Assembly (NCBI GenBank): GCA_030374765.1
Contig: JARGXX010000098.1
Span: 1 to 64,000, forward strand
Length of the DNA: 64,000 nt
Source: Agarophyton chilense
Lineage: Eukaryota; Rhodophyta; Florideophyceae; Gracilariales; Gracilariaceae
Direction of reading: 5' to 3'
The first letter of the stretch is position 1; each line of letters begins with the position of its first letter. The notes under the pieces were generated by a model. That model did not search any database. It worked only from the letters and a program-made list of their open reading frames with translations, and was not told where the DNA came from. The position numbers and the translations under genes are program-made. Below are positions 21,025-30,600 of the stretch, piece by piece.

Positions 21025-21138
21025 TAAAGTCTGTTTCAAAACCATATCTCTCGCTCAAATTTTCCAAAAATCGACGTTTTCGCTACAGTAAAACTAACAA
21101 AGAACTGTTTCAAAAACATAACCGTTATTGCATCGTTT

Positions 21139-23068
21139 TTATTCTAAGGCGAGTTCAGTAATTTTTTTTGCTTCTTTAGCCTGTATATCACTTATACAAC
21201 GCTTTGGAATTGATTCTATAAAAGGATTGATAGCAAAACAGTCAATTTTTTCCCAGCAATCTTTGATATAATTTTTTAGATCAAAAAATATGTCAAATTG
21301 CCTTCCTTGTCCATCAACAATTCGGGCCAACGTTCCTCAAATGTTTTCGATAGGGTTGAGGTCAAGAGAGCACCCAGGCCATTTCATAACCGACATATTT
21401 AGACTATTGAACCACTGTTTCATAGAATTGGACTTAAACACAGGTGAATTATCTTGCTGAAAAATAATTTCTTCTCCTTGAATACAGTATGCAAAAGGTA
21501 AAAGATAATTTTCTAGAACCTCAGAAAACTTCTCAAAGTTCATTGTAGTTTCAACAAACGCCATATCTGTGGAGCAAAACCCGGCGACGGGAAGTGCTCT
21601 CAAGGTGTTCGAAGCCTTGCTCCCTGGGGGAGGCAGACTCAGAGACAGAGCCCTCCGTTCCACCCGTAGTGTGGGGTGTAACTCCCACGGGGGATTCCGG
21701 CAGTACCGACGGAGGTGAGGGGTAGAAACCGTTGGGTCGGGAATGGGTATGGGTATCCCAAAGAATGGGGGAAAATCCGGCGAAGAGGAAAAACGGGGCG
21801 AGGGTCGGGCACTAACAGGCACCGGACCCGAGAACCAGAAAAGGGGCGAAACAACAAAAGAAACCCAATACAGGGGCGAAAACCTGTCCTCGAAAGAAAA
21901 CACAAAAAGCACGCAACAAGTAAGCAGAACCCCAACGGGGTATCGTGCACGCAGGTCGTCTGAGCGGTCCCAAGGGGGTGGTTGCACGGAACCCAAACGT
22001 GGGCACTCTCCAAGTGGAGTGGTGTCCCTACGCAGGCGTTGCTAACCAGACCCCGTTCCGGGTTGTAAGGCCGAAACGATGGCGACGAAGAACCTCTAAA
22101 GGTATCGAAGACCAACCTTGGTTACCATTTTACTCTGAGCTTCGGACTGTCAGATCTCGTCTCCCTAAGTAGGGCCCACTAACTAAACTCTACAGTAGTG
22201 CACACCTGCTCAGGGCCATACACGTGGAGATCCCACTGTCAGGGCCCAAAAGTCCAACGTTCTAACAAATATCCGAAAATCGGTGCCAAAATTAAGCCAC
22301 GTGCATCACGGGGCCAATCCAACCATGGGCCATCCGAGTTTTCACTTCATTGGCGAACTCTAACCAGAAAACAGTGACACCTCAGCACACCTTAGAGGGG
22401 ATCATATTCATAACCCTCGGAGGGTTCAATCCTCATTCTATGAGTTGCATCTTCAAGTATCCCCTAACTGGGCGTTGCTCTACAATATCAGTTGCTCTTG
22501 TCGTAGATATTCCAGCCCAAAAAATGACAAATGCGCCTTTTAAATGCTTATTCACAAGTGATTTCTTTTCTTTTCGTGTATCACGCCAATAAACTTTTTA
22601 GTAATCTGAACCATCAGGGTTAAACTTTTTTTTCGTCGGAAAAGGTAACATTATTCCATTTCGTTTTCCAATAAGCCTTTTGAGCACACCATTCAACTCG
22701 TTTATTCTTATGATTATCTTTTAAAAAACTTTTTTTCATTTTTGTGTACTTTAAAAACTTTTGACGGTTGGCTTGAAGCCATATTAAAGATATTGATAAA
22801 GGCAAATTTAGATTTTTGACTTTTTTTCCGCAAGATGAAGTGTTACGGCATATTTCTTGCTTTATTTCACGCTTATTGGTTGGGGAAAGTGACGTAGGAC
22901 GGCCGGTTGAACGCTTTTTCCGTAAGTAGCGGGGTTTTTGATGAAGTTGCTGATTGTTTTTTGGCTGCGCTTCAGTTTTCGGGCTATATCTGCTGGAATC
23001 ATACCCTGACCTACTAATTTCATGATTTCCAGCTGTTCAGAGCGTGTCAGAGGTGCGCCACGAGCCAT
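21139..23068 (-). pseudogene. Tc1/mariner transposase, interrupted
   Basis: Start near the ATG at 23068 (MARGAPLTRSEQLEIMKLVG), giving the N-terminal helix-turn-helix with DIARKLKRSQKTISNFI. The middle part is degraded but shows WKTKWNNVTFSDEKKV, the first catalytic Asp. After the insertion the C-terminal half is nearly clean: AFVETTMNFEKFSEVLENYL, FQQDNSPVFKSNS (second Asp) and SLDLNPIENI (third acidic residue, DxE), ending at 21139. Removing 21565-22328 and one GCCAT joins TRMA to FVETTM in frame. Several stops lie in 22350-22860. Confidence 0.85.
21565..22328. mobile_element. 764-bp GC-rich insertion in the Tc1/mariner transposase, unclassified
   Basis: Flanked by the 5-bp duplication GCCAT at 21560-21564 and 22329-22333; its removal restores the transposase frame. 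GC-rich and unlike the A+T-rich host element. No copy elsewhere in the window. It may be a solo LTR of another family (size and 5-bp duplication fit), but the ends (ATCTGTGG...AACCATGG) are not TG...CA. Open frames spanning it (21337-21996, 21639-22115) are chimeric artefacts. Confidence 0.75.
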
Positions 23069-23276
23069 CTCCCTAGTAATGATTGTCATCAGTATGAGGC
23101 GGGGGCCCTTCGCGCCAAATCGCCCTACATGTCTGACCCGTGGCACGCAAACCCACTCCCACCCAATAATTATCGAGTGCACAAGTTGCATAGTCCGTCA
23201 CTTTAAGTCTACACTGCAAGTAATAGTGTTGGCGGCAGTTCAAACGGAAATATGTGCGTGCCGCGGCCGCTGCTAA

Positions 23277-23699
23277 GGCGCGCAGCGCCGCTAGTGGCAC
23301 TCAAATTGCTAAGTCCGTGCCTGTACGTCGAAACTGCAAGTTATAGTTTCGGAGGCAGTTTGAACGGCATAATATGCTACAAATGCCCCATTGCTTTTAA
23401 AATAAAATGTCCTTAACCAAGCTCACCATACATTTCAGAGCTCGTTTCACGATATATCTTTAATATATCGTGCACCAGCTAATGCTACACGGCACAGCGC
23501 ACCTAGTAGCCGATAACCTTCTATGACCCACCACTGTACGTCGACACTGTCAATTATAAAATCTTCATCAAGTTTGGCCTTATATCTCTGCAAAAGGCTA
23601 CGCTTAGAGCTACAAACGCTACTAAAAGCTCAAGCATAGTATATTAAGCTTCATAGAAACGAAATAGTCGAGCAGAACGACCGCGGCGCGCAGCGCCGC
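23277..23699. repeat. Block bounded by identical GC palindromes, possible MITE or tandem decay
   Basis: The 15-bp sequence GGCGCGCAGCGCCGC occurs at 23277-23291 and 23685-23699. At 23190-23580 three diverged repeats of an ACTGCAAGT(A/T)ATAGT-type unit lie in tandem. The block sits inside the right end of the Tc1/mariner element and explains part of its excess length. Confidence 0.35.
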
Positions 23700-24108
23700 C
23701 TGCGGCCGAAGGCCGCTTTCTCTTTTAATTGAGCTAATGATTGTATAAAAGATATACTTTTGAAACAGTGTTATTGACTTTGTGGTTTTTTTTGTTGTGA
23801 AATGTGCTCTACAATACGTGAAATTTTTTGGCGCAGTTTTTGTAAAGGGATATGTTTTTGAAACGCACTGTACAATAATGAGGCCTTCAAAACTATGAAG
23901 GTATTCGACGGGAGGAAATGATAATTATTCAAAACTGAAAAGTTTTCAGTAGTTGAAGAGAGCCGATGTTTTCTCGAGAATGAAGTGTTGCCCTTAGAAT
24001 GGGAAGAAAGGAATCAAGCTTTACGTTATAATGTGAAAGCGAATACGAGAGGAACAAGATTAAGAATTTCGTGGCCAAGAAACAATGTGAGGAGAGGAGC
24101 TGAGGAGC

Positions 24109-24120
24109 TCTTATAAAAAC
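24109..24120 (+). promoter_or_regulatory. TATA-like element upstream of the secreted-protein gene
   Basis: TCTTATAAAAAC lies about 150 bp before the ATG at 24265, the only clear TATA-like motif in the 380 bp between the transposon end and the gene. Spacing would allow a leader of roughly 120 bases. Confidence 0.45.
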
Positions 24121-24264
24121 CGTCTAGAAGTCCCTCCTCATCTTTGCCTTGTCTCGCCGTTCATCCAAACGCACCTATCCCATAGCGAATACATTAACAA
24201 GCCCAAAACAGAGTCTTCGTCATTCTGTCAAGCACCCACTCGGCAGCCAACAGCAGTCAAAGTA

Positions 24265-25299
24265 ATGAAGATCGTCACCAGCAACATGCTCTTAATGTTG
24301 GCAGTAGTCTTTTCTACTGTTCAGGCTCGGGCATTCTGGAGAGCCACATATTCCGACGAACTTGGAAATACTCTCGGTTCAATGTTTTCACTTCGTCCCT
24401 CCACCAGATTGGTGGAAAGCAAGATGTCGACCATCAAGTTTTCTGCGTACGGAACTGCGACCTTATACATAAATGGAAAACAGTACAAGGAGGTAACATC
24501 GATCTCACCGATTGTTGTTCAATTGCCATTGCGCAAAAATGACTTGGTAGCGTTCAAAGCTGAGAAGACTGGCTCAAAGGCTGGCTTGATGGCAACCATC
24601 TCGTGGGGCTCAAAAACATACATCACCGGTAGAGATCGTTTCACAGCCAGAGGAGACTACGGAAAATGGGAAGTGGGAGAGCAACGAGGATGGAACTCCG
24701 CGGTTACGTACACTCCAAAGACCAAAGGAACCACCCGTACTTTCTGTCATTGGGATAGAGCAGACAAATCTGGCATTGAGACTCGTAAGTTCGACAATAG
24801 AGCGTCCTTCATATGGAGACTAAAGTCCGAAAATAATGATCCAGTGGATACGGCTTATTTTCGGCTGGTAGTGGGTGGGGAAAATTGCGGGGTTGATCCT
24901 AAAAAGACTGGGGGCGATGACACCGGAGAAAAGGGCGACAAAAACAAAAATGACGACAGTGTAGCGTCTCATCGTGTACCAGAACTGAAGAATGTGCCGA
25001 ATAATGCGGGCTCAGCGTACAGTGTGAGTGGACAGAACGATGGCGTTTCTTCCGAAGGATTTTGCGCTTGCAGATATACGGAATCTAGAGGGGGTGGTTG
25101 CTTTGATATGGAGGACCCCTCTGCAAGCTCAGGAAAATGCAGGCCTCGATCATGCGAGCCGAAGTTTGAGTGCGTAGCGTCGGGGGAGAAGATCTGTGTG
25201 AAACGCCGTGGAGGTTTGAAGGTGGTTCTCGTAGCCCCAAATCAATGCATCACCGTCTTTGCGGATGACACGGAGAGTCTAATCCCTTACGAAGGCTAG
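24265..25299 (+). CDS. Secreted cysteine-rich protein, 344 aa, family not recognised
   Basis: Starts with a classical signal peptide (MKIVTSNMLLMLAVVFSTVQ, likely cut after ARA or QA near residue 21-23). Residues 25-215 look like a beta-rich domain without membrane segments (short segments such as ATLYINGKQY, YFRLVVGGE) with only two cysteines. A low-complexity acidic/Lys linker follows (about 218-240: GGDDTGEKGDKNKNDD), then a compact cysteine-rich module from about 267 (CACRYTESRGGGCF, CRPRSCEPKFEC, EKICVKRRGG) with nine cysteines. No transmembrane anchor, so it is probably exported to the wall or extracellular matrix. The frame is intact, has its own TATA-like element and TAG stop, and lies at the start of the repeat-free island. 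I can name no domain family; an adhesion, carbohydrate-binding or defence role would be a guess. Confidence 0.8.
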   Translation: MKIVTSNMLLMLAVVFSTVQARAFWRATYSDELGNTLGSMFSLRPSTRLVESKMSTIKFSAYGTATLYINGKQYKEVTSISPIVVQLPLRKNDLVAFKAEKTGSKAGLMATISWGSKTYITGRDRFTARGDYGKWEVGEQRGWNSAVTYTPKTKGTTRTFCHWDRADKSGIETRKFDNRASFIWRLKSENNDPVDTAYFRLVVGGENCGVDPKKTGGDDTGEKGDKNKNDDSVASHRVPELKNVPNNAGSAYSVSGQNDGVSSEGFCACRYTESRGGGCFDMEDPSASSGKCRPRSCEPKFECVASGEKICVKRRGGLKVVLVAPNQCITVFADDTESLIPYEG

Positions 25300-26161
25300 G
25301 AATTGAATTCCTGTAGGAAAATGGAGCGTAACAGCTGGCTAAAACCAAAGAACACAAACAGTAAAGCTCAATAATCATTAATGAATCACAACTGAAATTT
25401 TCGCTCCTGTTAGAGAGTTGCTAGCAAGAAGAAACCAGAGTCGATGAAATTGTTGCAATGTGCAGGCAATGCTGCCCTCATGCCCATTGAAGTAGGGAAC
25501 CATGGCCGATTTGAGCCAAACAAAAGAAGGTTAACATGCTTTTGCCTGAGTTTCTAGCGGGATTTCTGAGTTTCAACCTGTCGGAGGCGGAGCAACGGTT
25601 TTCTTCACGCGAATCCGATTACACAACTTCATGATATGTTAGTGCTCACAGAGCAGAAACATTGTTAGGAACTTCATTTTCATGCCTCCGTTTCTCTTGG
25701 GTTGGCTAGCTTTCTTTCCAAGAGTGCAAGGGAACGAACGGTAGGTTTTGGCCAGAATTGCTTCAATCTAGACTATCTAGGCTGTGGTCATTTGTTCGAA
25801 ATGTCATTATCCGGAAAACAGTAGGGAAAAGCTTTAGATAGCTACAGAGGCCTTGAAAAGTTGTAAAAAATTGAGCCATTGGCATGCAAATCAAAATCAA
25901 CAACGGGATGGCGAGCGTTATTTATTTTAATTTCACAACAATTAAGGTATTCGAGAACGTCGTCGTCTCACACACGTGAAGACGGTCGCCAGACTCGGCC
26001 CAGGAAATCATCTTATTGCTCAGAACCTCAAATAGAAATTATATACCACTCGGGTGAACATACCCAGACGGCCGGCAACCTTCTGCGGAACGCAAGAAGC
26101 TCGAAGTTTTGTGGTCAGTGTTCCAATCAAGTCTCAGGGTTTCGGTACACCGGTATTCGAT
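25300..26161. other. Intergenic region between the secreted-protein gene and RRP9
   Basis: About 0.86 kb without recognisable repeats or frames. It should hold the terminator of the upstream gene and the RRP9 promoter; no TATA box is evident. Confidence 0.5.
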
Positions 26162-27553
26162 ATGGTCGGCAAGCTTACTACACGAAAACGAACACGGTCA
26201 AGCACGGATCGAACGACCCAGGCACCCGCTTTCAAGCGAAAACAACCTGAGAAAGATGAAGAAATATTGTCTGATGAGATCGATAGCGACCAAGAAGTCG
26301 ATGAAAGCTCAGTTGAGTCATCTGATGAATCAATGCATGAGAACGAGACTGTGGAACAAAAAAGACTTCGCTTAGCTCGTGATTATCTTCGACACGTCGG
26401 AGTTTCTGAAGATGCTGCAGCTTCCGGTGATGAAGATTCTGAAAATGGCGAAATTGGGGCTAGTAACAAGTTATTGCGAGAACAGGCGTTGCGAGACCAG
26501 ACCATGTCTTTCACACATATTGCTGACAGATTCTCCTCTTCCATCAGCGGTCTTAAGGTTAACAAGTGCAAGGGGCATGTTTTAACACCAACGTGCGTTG
26601 CGCTATGCTCGCAGGACGATGCTATAGCCGTGTCCGGCGGAAAAGATGCTAGACTAATTCTATGGGATGTTGAGACAGGCAAGCGTCGACATGTTTTCAA
26701 GGCAATCGTTGGCGAAGCGAACAAGAAGAACCCGGCTGCCGCGAAAGGCCACATAGGGGATATCCTGGCTGTGGCAATCACTGATGATGGAAACGTGGCC
26801 GTTTCTGGTGGTAAAGATGGACTGATTCGTGTCTGGGATATTCGTGCTAGGAATTTAGTAAAGACATTGCGGGGTCATAGAGGACCAGTGTCTGGACTCA
26901 CCTTTCGGTCAGGCTCACGGCAACTGTTTTCAGCATCGGCCGATCGCACTGTAAAGATATGGGATATCAATGATATGGCTTATGTTGAGACTTTATTCGG
27001 ACATGGAGGTGACGTCAACGCCATAAGCTCTATGGCTATGGAGCGTGCATTGTCTTGTGGGAGGGACGGTACGCTCCGTTTATATAAAGTCGTTGAAGGA
27101 TCTCAACTTGTATTTCGAAACGCAAATACTATTTCGCTGGATACGGTTACCATGATTAGCGAGCATCGATTCATATCGGGAGGTGACGACGGGAAAGTTT
27201 GTCTGTGGCAATTGAACAAGAAGAGGCCTTTGTCAAGTATTGAGCATGCTCATGGTATTGGTCTTGGTTGCGATGCATGGATTTCGGCTGTATCTTCTTT
27301 CCGAAATACAGACCTCGCTGTCTCCGGGGCCGGCGATGGCATGCTTCGATTCTGGAAGTGCGAAGATGTTCCACGGTTACAAGCAGTTGGTAGCCTGCAC
27401 ATCGGCCCAGGGTTTGTTAATGGAATTGCAATTGGTCATCAAAATCGAGTTTTGGCCACTGCAGTTGGCATAGAGCACAGACTAGGAAGGTGGACAGCGA
27501 TTAAGAAGGCAAAGAACACAATCCAGTTCATTTCTTTACCAAACTTTAGTTGA
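26162..27553 (+). CDS. RRP9: U3 snoRNP protein Rrp9/U3-55K, WD40 repeat protein
   Basis: Rrp9 binds the U3 snoRNA box B/C motif and is part of the nucleolar small-subunit processome that cuts pre-rRNA for 18S. From the ATG at 26162 the protein has 463 residues, close to human RRP9. A basic N-terminus (KLTTRKRTRSS) is followed by an acidic stretch and the family motif VEQKRLRLARDYLRHVGV. Then come six or seven WD40 repeats: VSGGKDARLILWDVETGKR, VSGGKDGLIRVWDIRARN, SASADRTVKIWDIND, LSCGRDGTLRLYKVVEGSQL, ISGGDDGKVCLWQLNKKRP and VSGAGDGMLRFWKCED. It ends with the diagnostic EHRLGRW motif. The frame is open from 26054, but the 36 extra residues are not family-like, so I chose 26162. No introns. 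It converges on SMC6 with only 97 bp between the two stops. Confidence 0.93.
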   Translation: MVGKLTTRKRTRSSTDRTTQAPAFKRKQPEKDEEILSDEIDSDQEVDESSVESSDESMHENETVEQKRLRLARDYLRHVGVSEDAAASGDEDSENGEIGASNKLLREQALRDQTMSFTHIADRFSSSISGLKVNKCKGHVLTPTCVALCSQDDAIAVSGGKDARLILWDVETGKRRHVFKAIVGEANKKNPAAAKGHIGDILAVAITDDGNVAVSGGKDGLIRVWDIRARNLVKTLRGHRGPVSGLTFRSGSRQLFSASADRTVKIWDINDMAYVETLFGHGGDVNAISSMAMERALSCGRDGTLRLYKVVEGSQLVFRNANTISLDTVTMISEHRFISGGDDGKVCLWQLNKKRPLSSIEHAHGIGLGCDAWISAVSSFRNTDLAVSGAGDGMLRFWKCEDVPRLQAVGSLHIGPGFVNGIAIGHQNRVLATAVGIEHRLGRWTAIKKAKNTIQFISLPNFS

Positions 27554-27650
27554 AGAGATTGCAGTATTTGGATTCCCGAACACACGTCTAGCGTCGCGGC
27601 AACTATCTTGCATTTTGCATCATGGAGCAGAGAAGGAACCAGGAAAAAAT

Positions 27651-30600
27651 CTACGAGGCACCTGTAAACTCATCCAACGTGCTTTGCCTTCTTCCAGAGT
27701 TATCCGTATCCGATCGTGGGGGCTGTAGTACCTGAATGCGGATGGCAGGCGAGCTTTCCAGATGTGGCAATTTTTGCGGAGTGATGATAATTATCTGTCT
27801 ATCCGACAAGTATTGGGTACAGAAGTCTGTCATCCTCCTGAACGCGACTCTCCTTGTTGCATCGTCTTGGAATACATCAATTTCATCAAAAACGCGAACT
27901 GGCATCTGACAGATTTCAGCTAACGCAAGAATGAAAGCTAGGGTTGTGTAGCTTCGCTCCCCGCCGCTCATAGAACTAAGTTGTTCTATGGTGTGTCGTT
28001 CTCCATTCTTCATCTCATGATGCTGCAGTTGAGTCGTGATACGAAGCTCAGGCTCGCCGTTGCTGTTTGTGCAAAATCTTAGGTTACCAGTGTGACCTTT
28101 TGCGCCCAAGAAATTTCGGAAGTGAGAACGAACTAACCTTTTCAAGTACTTATTCAGAGCGATTAGCTTCTGTTTTCTTCTCTTAATGCCAACCGTGAGA
28201 CAGTGTTCGTAGTGAGTGATTCTAGCGATACGTTCCTTATTCATTTTATCTTGTTTCACAGCTTGCAAGTACTCCGTTTCGATTTCATGAGCACTCTTTC
28301 CGCCTCTTCGGCTCTGTTCAGTTTTTAGCCGTTCCTGTAAAGCTCTCACTTTGCGCTGCGCTTTTTCGGAAGTCCACTTTGACCAATCAACGTTTTCTGG
28401 ACACGGGCCAAGAGATCTCGCAACCTCAGTATATTCTACAACTTTGTTTCTTTGAGTATTCACTTCTCTATGGGCTAGTGCCAGCTTCTCTGAGGCTTTT
28501 TCTGACTCCAACTTCAGTATTCGATTTCTGGACTTCACTCTTGCCACTTCCTTGTTCATAGTCTCTAAAGATTCTGTTAATCGCGAAGCTTCGACTCGAA
28601 AAGTTTCACTCTCAGCCATTATTTTTTGGGTCTCGTCCTTCAATGATGCTTTGGACTGAGCGCAGTGACTGATTTCGTTTTGCGCGTTTTCTCGACGCTG
28701 GTCAACCTTTTTCATTGATGCTTCGAGTTCAGTAATTTCTCGTTCAAACGGTTCCGGATTAAAAGCATTTTCCGCATGATTGAGTTGGTCTTCAATTGCG
28801 TTCTTTCTTCTCTGTAGAGTTGCAACTTTGTCCTTGCTACCATTAAGGTTCCGCAATATTGTATCCAAAGTGACCAGTAGATCACGCAGATCTTGAGAAC
28901 GCTGGGCTAGAACATCCTCACTCTTGTTCTTATCAACCTCAGCGTGCTTAGCTTCCTTTTCTAATGCCGCCAGGTATGGCCCCATGTCTTTTGTTAGAAA
29001 TCGAGCACAAACACTAGCAGGGGCATGCCGGAAAGTATTTGAACCATTTCGAATATAAGCTCTGTCTGCGCGTCTATTCCATACCGTATTCACGTTTGGA
29101 ATTCTCTTCCAGGCTAGCTTCTTGACATCATCCTCTGAGCTCAGTACCATTTTCTCGATTTGCGCCATGTCTATCAAGGCATTAAAGACAGCGTCGTGTT
29201 CGATGTCCACCGTATCGAGTATTGTCTGATAACGACTGTCTTGAAGTTCTGGAACGTCATTCTCCCCAACTCGATACCGGCAACGAGTCAAGTCAGATAT
29301 TAGTACGTTTGGTCTAAATCTTCCGGGAAATGTTGACTTCACTAGTTCCGCATCTTGCACATTGTGAACGATGTACGTCATTAGAAGATGTCTTCCCAAT
29401 GCGACTTCGATGGCTCCATCCCAAGAATGATCCCGCAACTTTACGTGTTGAGCGAGTGGACCGATTGGAAGATACTTGAAACAACTTCTACGTTCCTTTA
29501 TACACCTGGAGACCTTAACTACATCTTCTCCGAACCGCGCAATGCCAGTTTTGTTCTTTGCCATCGCTGTTTCACGAAGATGCTGTCGTTTTCTGTCCTC
29601 AAACTCTGTTCTACAACGTGCGAACTCCTGTTTCGCAGCTTGAACAGCTTCCTCTTTGTAATACTTTTCCTCAAGTAGACGCGCCTCTTCCGCAGCGGTG
29701 GTTTTTATGTCTTCCTGTACTTTTTTTTCCTGAAGTTCCAATGTCTGCAACAACTCCAATAGTTGAGATTTCTGCTCTTGACCAGCGAAATGTTCTTTTC
29801 GAGCTTGATCCATTCTCAAGCTAGCATCTTTAATTCGCTGTTCAATTTCTTGCGCTTCGCCATCTATTTCGATCAATCTTCTGCCGTGATTCTTGAGTTC
29901 TGTATCAACCCGGATTGTGTTCCTCCGTAGCCCTTGGCAAGTCTTGTTGAACTGCTGCACTTTACTCGAAGCTTCATCAACTTTCTGGTGGCGACTGTCG
30001 CGTTCAGCGGTCACAGATTCGAGCTTGGTGTCAATTATTTTTAGTTCATTAGTGAGCTGCTCAGCTCTTGGAGCTATTTCTTCGTGTGTTCTGCGTTCGT
30101 AGTCTAGGCGTTTGATATCAGCTTCGTGCACAATGACCCAGGCGCTGAGAATTTCGGCTTCCCGTATAATCTTGTCGATGTTCTTCATTGCCTCTGCATT
30201 TCGATGCTCAGCTTCCAGTTTCGCCAGCTTTCTGTCCGTTTCTGGCATGGCATCTTCCGTTCGCCTCAAAATGTCTCGGATGTCCTCTGTAACAGAAATT
30301 GTCATCTTCAACTCTTCTTCTAAAGGGCCAAGAAGAGTAGCTTGCTGGTAAAACTGGTAGTGTTTCGTGGGTCTCTGGCCAGCCAGAAAGGTTTTGCTTT
30401 TCGTCTGTGTTAGAATGGAGACTGGGTTTTTTACCATGAATCCAAAGTGATCAATAATATTCTGAACTTCTCGATTCGGTGTCAATCCTTCAGGTAAGTC
30501 TATGTTCTTGGAACGGTGGCCCTTGACTGCCCATGAATTGGTCCCATTTCTTCGCAGTCTTCTTTCAATGATGATTATGTCTCCATACAAATCGTGTTTG

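Larger units (their letters stand above)
21025..23872 (-). mobile_element. Tc1/mariner transposon with doubled terminal repeats (IR/DR type)
   Basis: Each end carries two copies of the motif TGTTTCAAAAACATATC. Left: 21031-21048 (outer) and 21105-21123 (inner). Right, inverted: 23849-23866 (outer) and 23751-23768 (inner). The outermost bases are TAAAGTCTG on the left and TACAGTGCG (complement) on the right, with TA at both edges as expected for Tc1/mariner. This IR/DR layout is known from fish Tc1 elements such as Sleeping Beauty. The 2848 bp include a 764-bp insertion and probably another insertion in 23260-23720. Confidence 0.75.

Noticed and set aside
21337..21996. 219-codon minus-strand frame that seems to encode a large novel protein
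   Set aside because: It is a chimera: the N-terminal part comes from the 764-bp insertion and the C-terminal part is the Tc1/mariner transposase.
26383..26781. 132-codon minus-strand frame and other small frames within RRP9
   Set aside because: Antisense shadows of a well-supported gene.
29388..30351. Several 60-96 codon plus-strand frames inside SMC6
   Set aside because: Antisense shadows of the SMC6 coiled-coil region.
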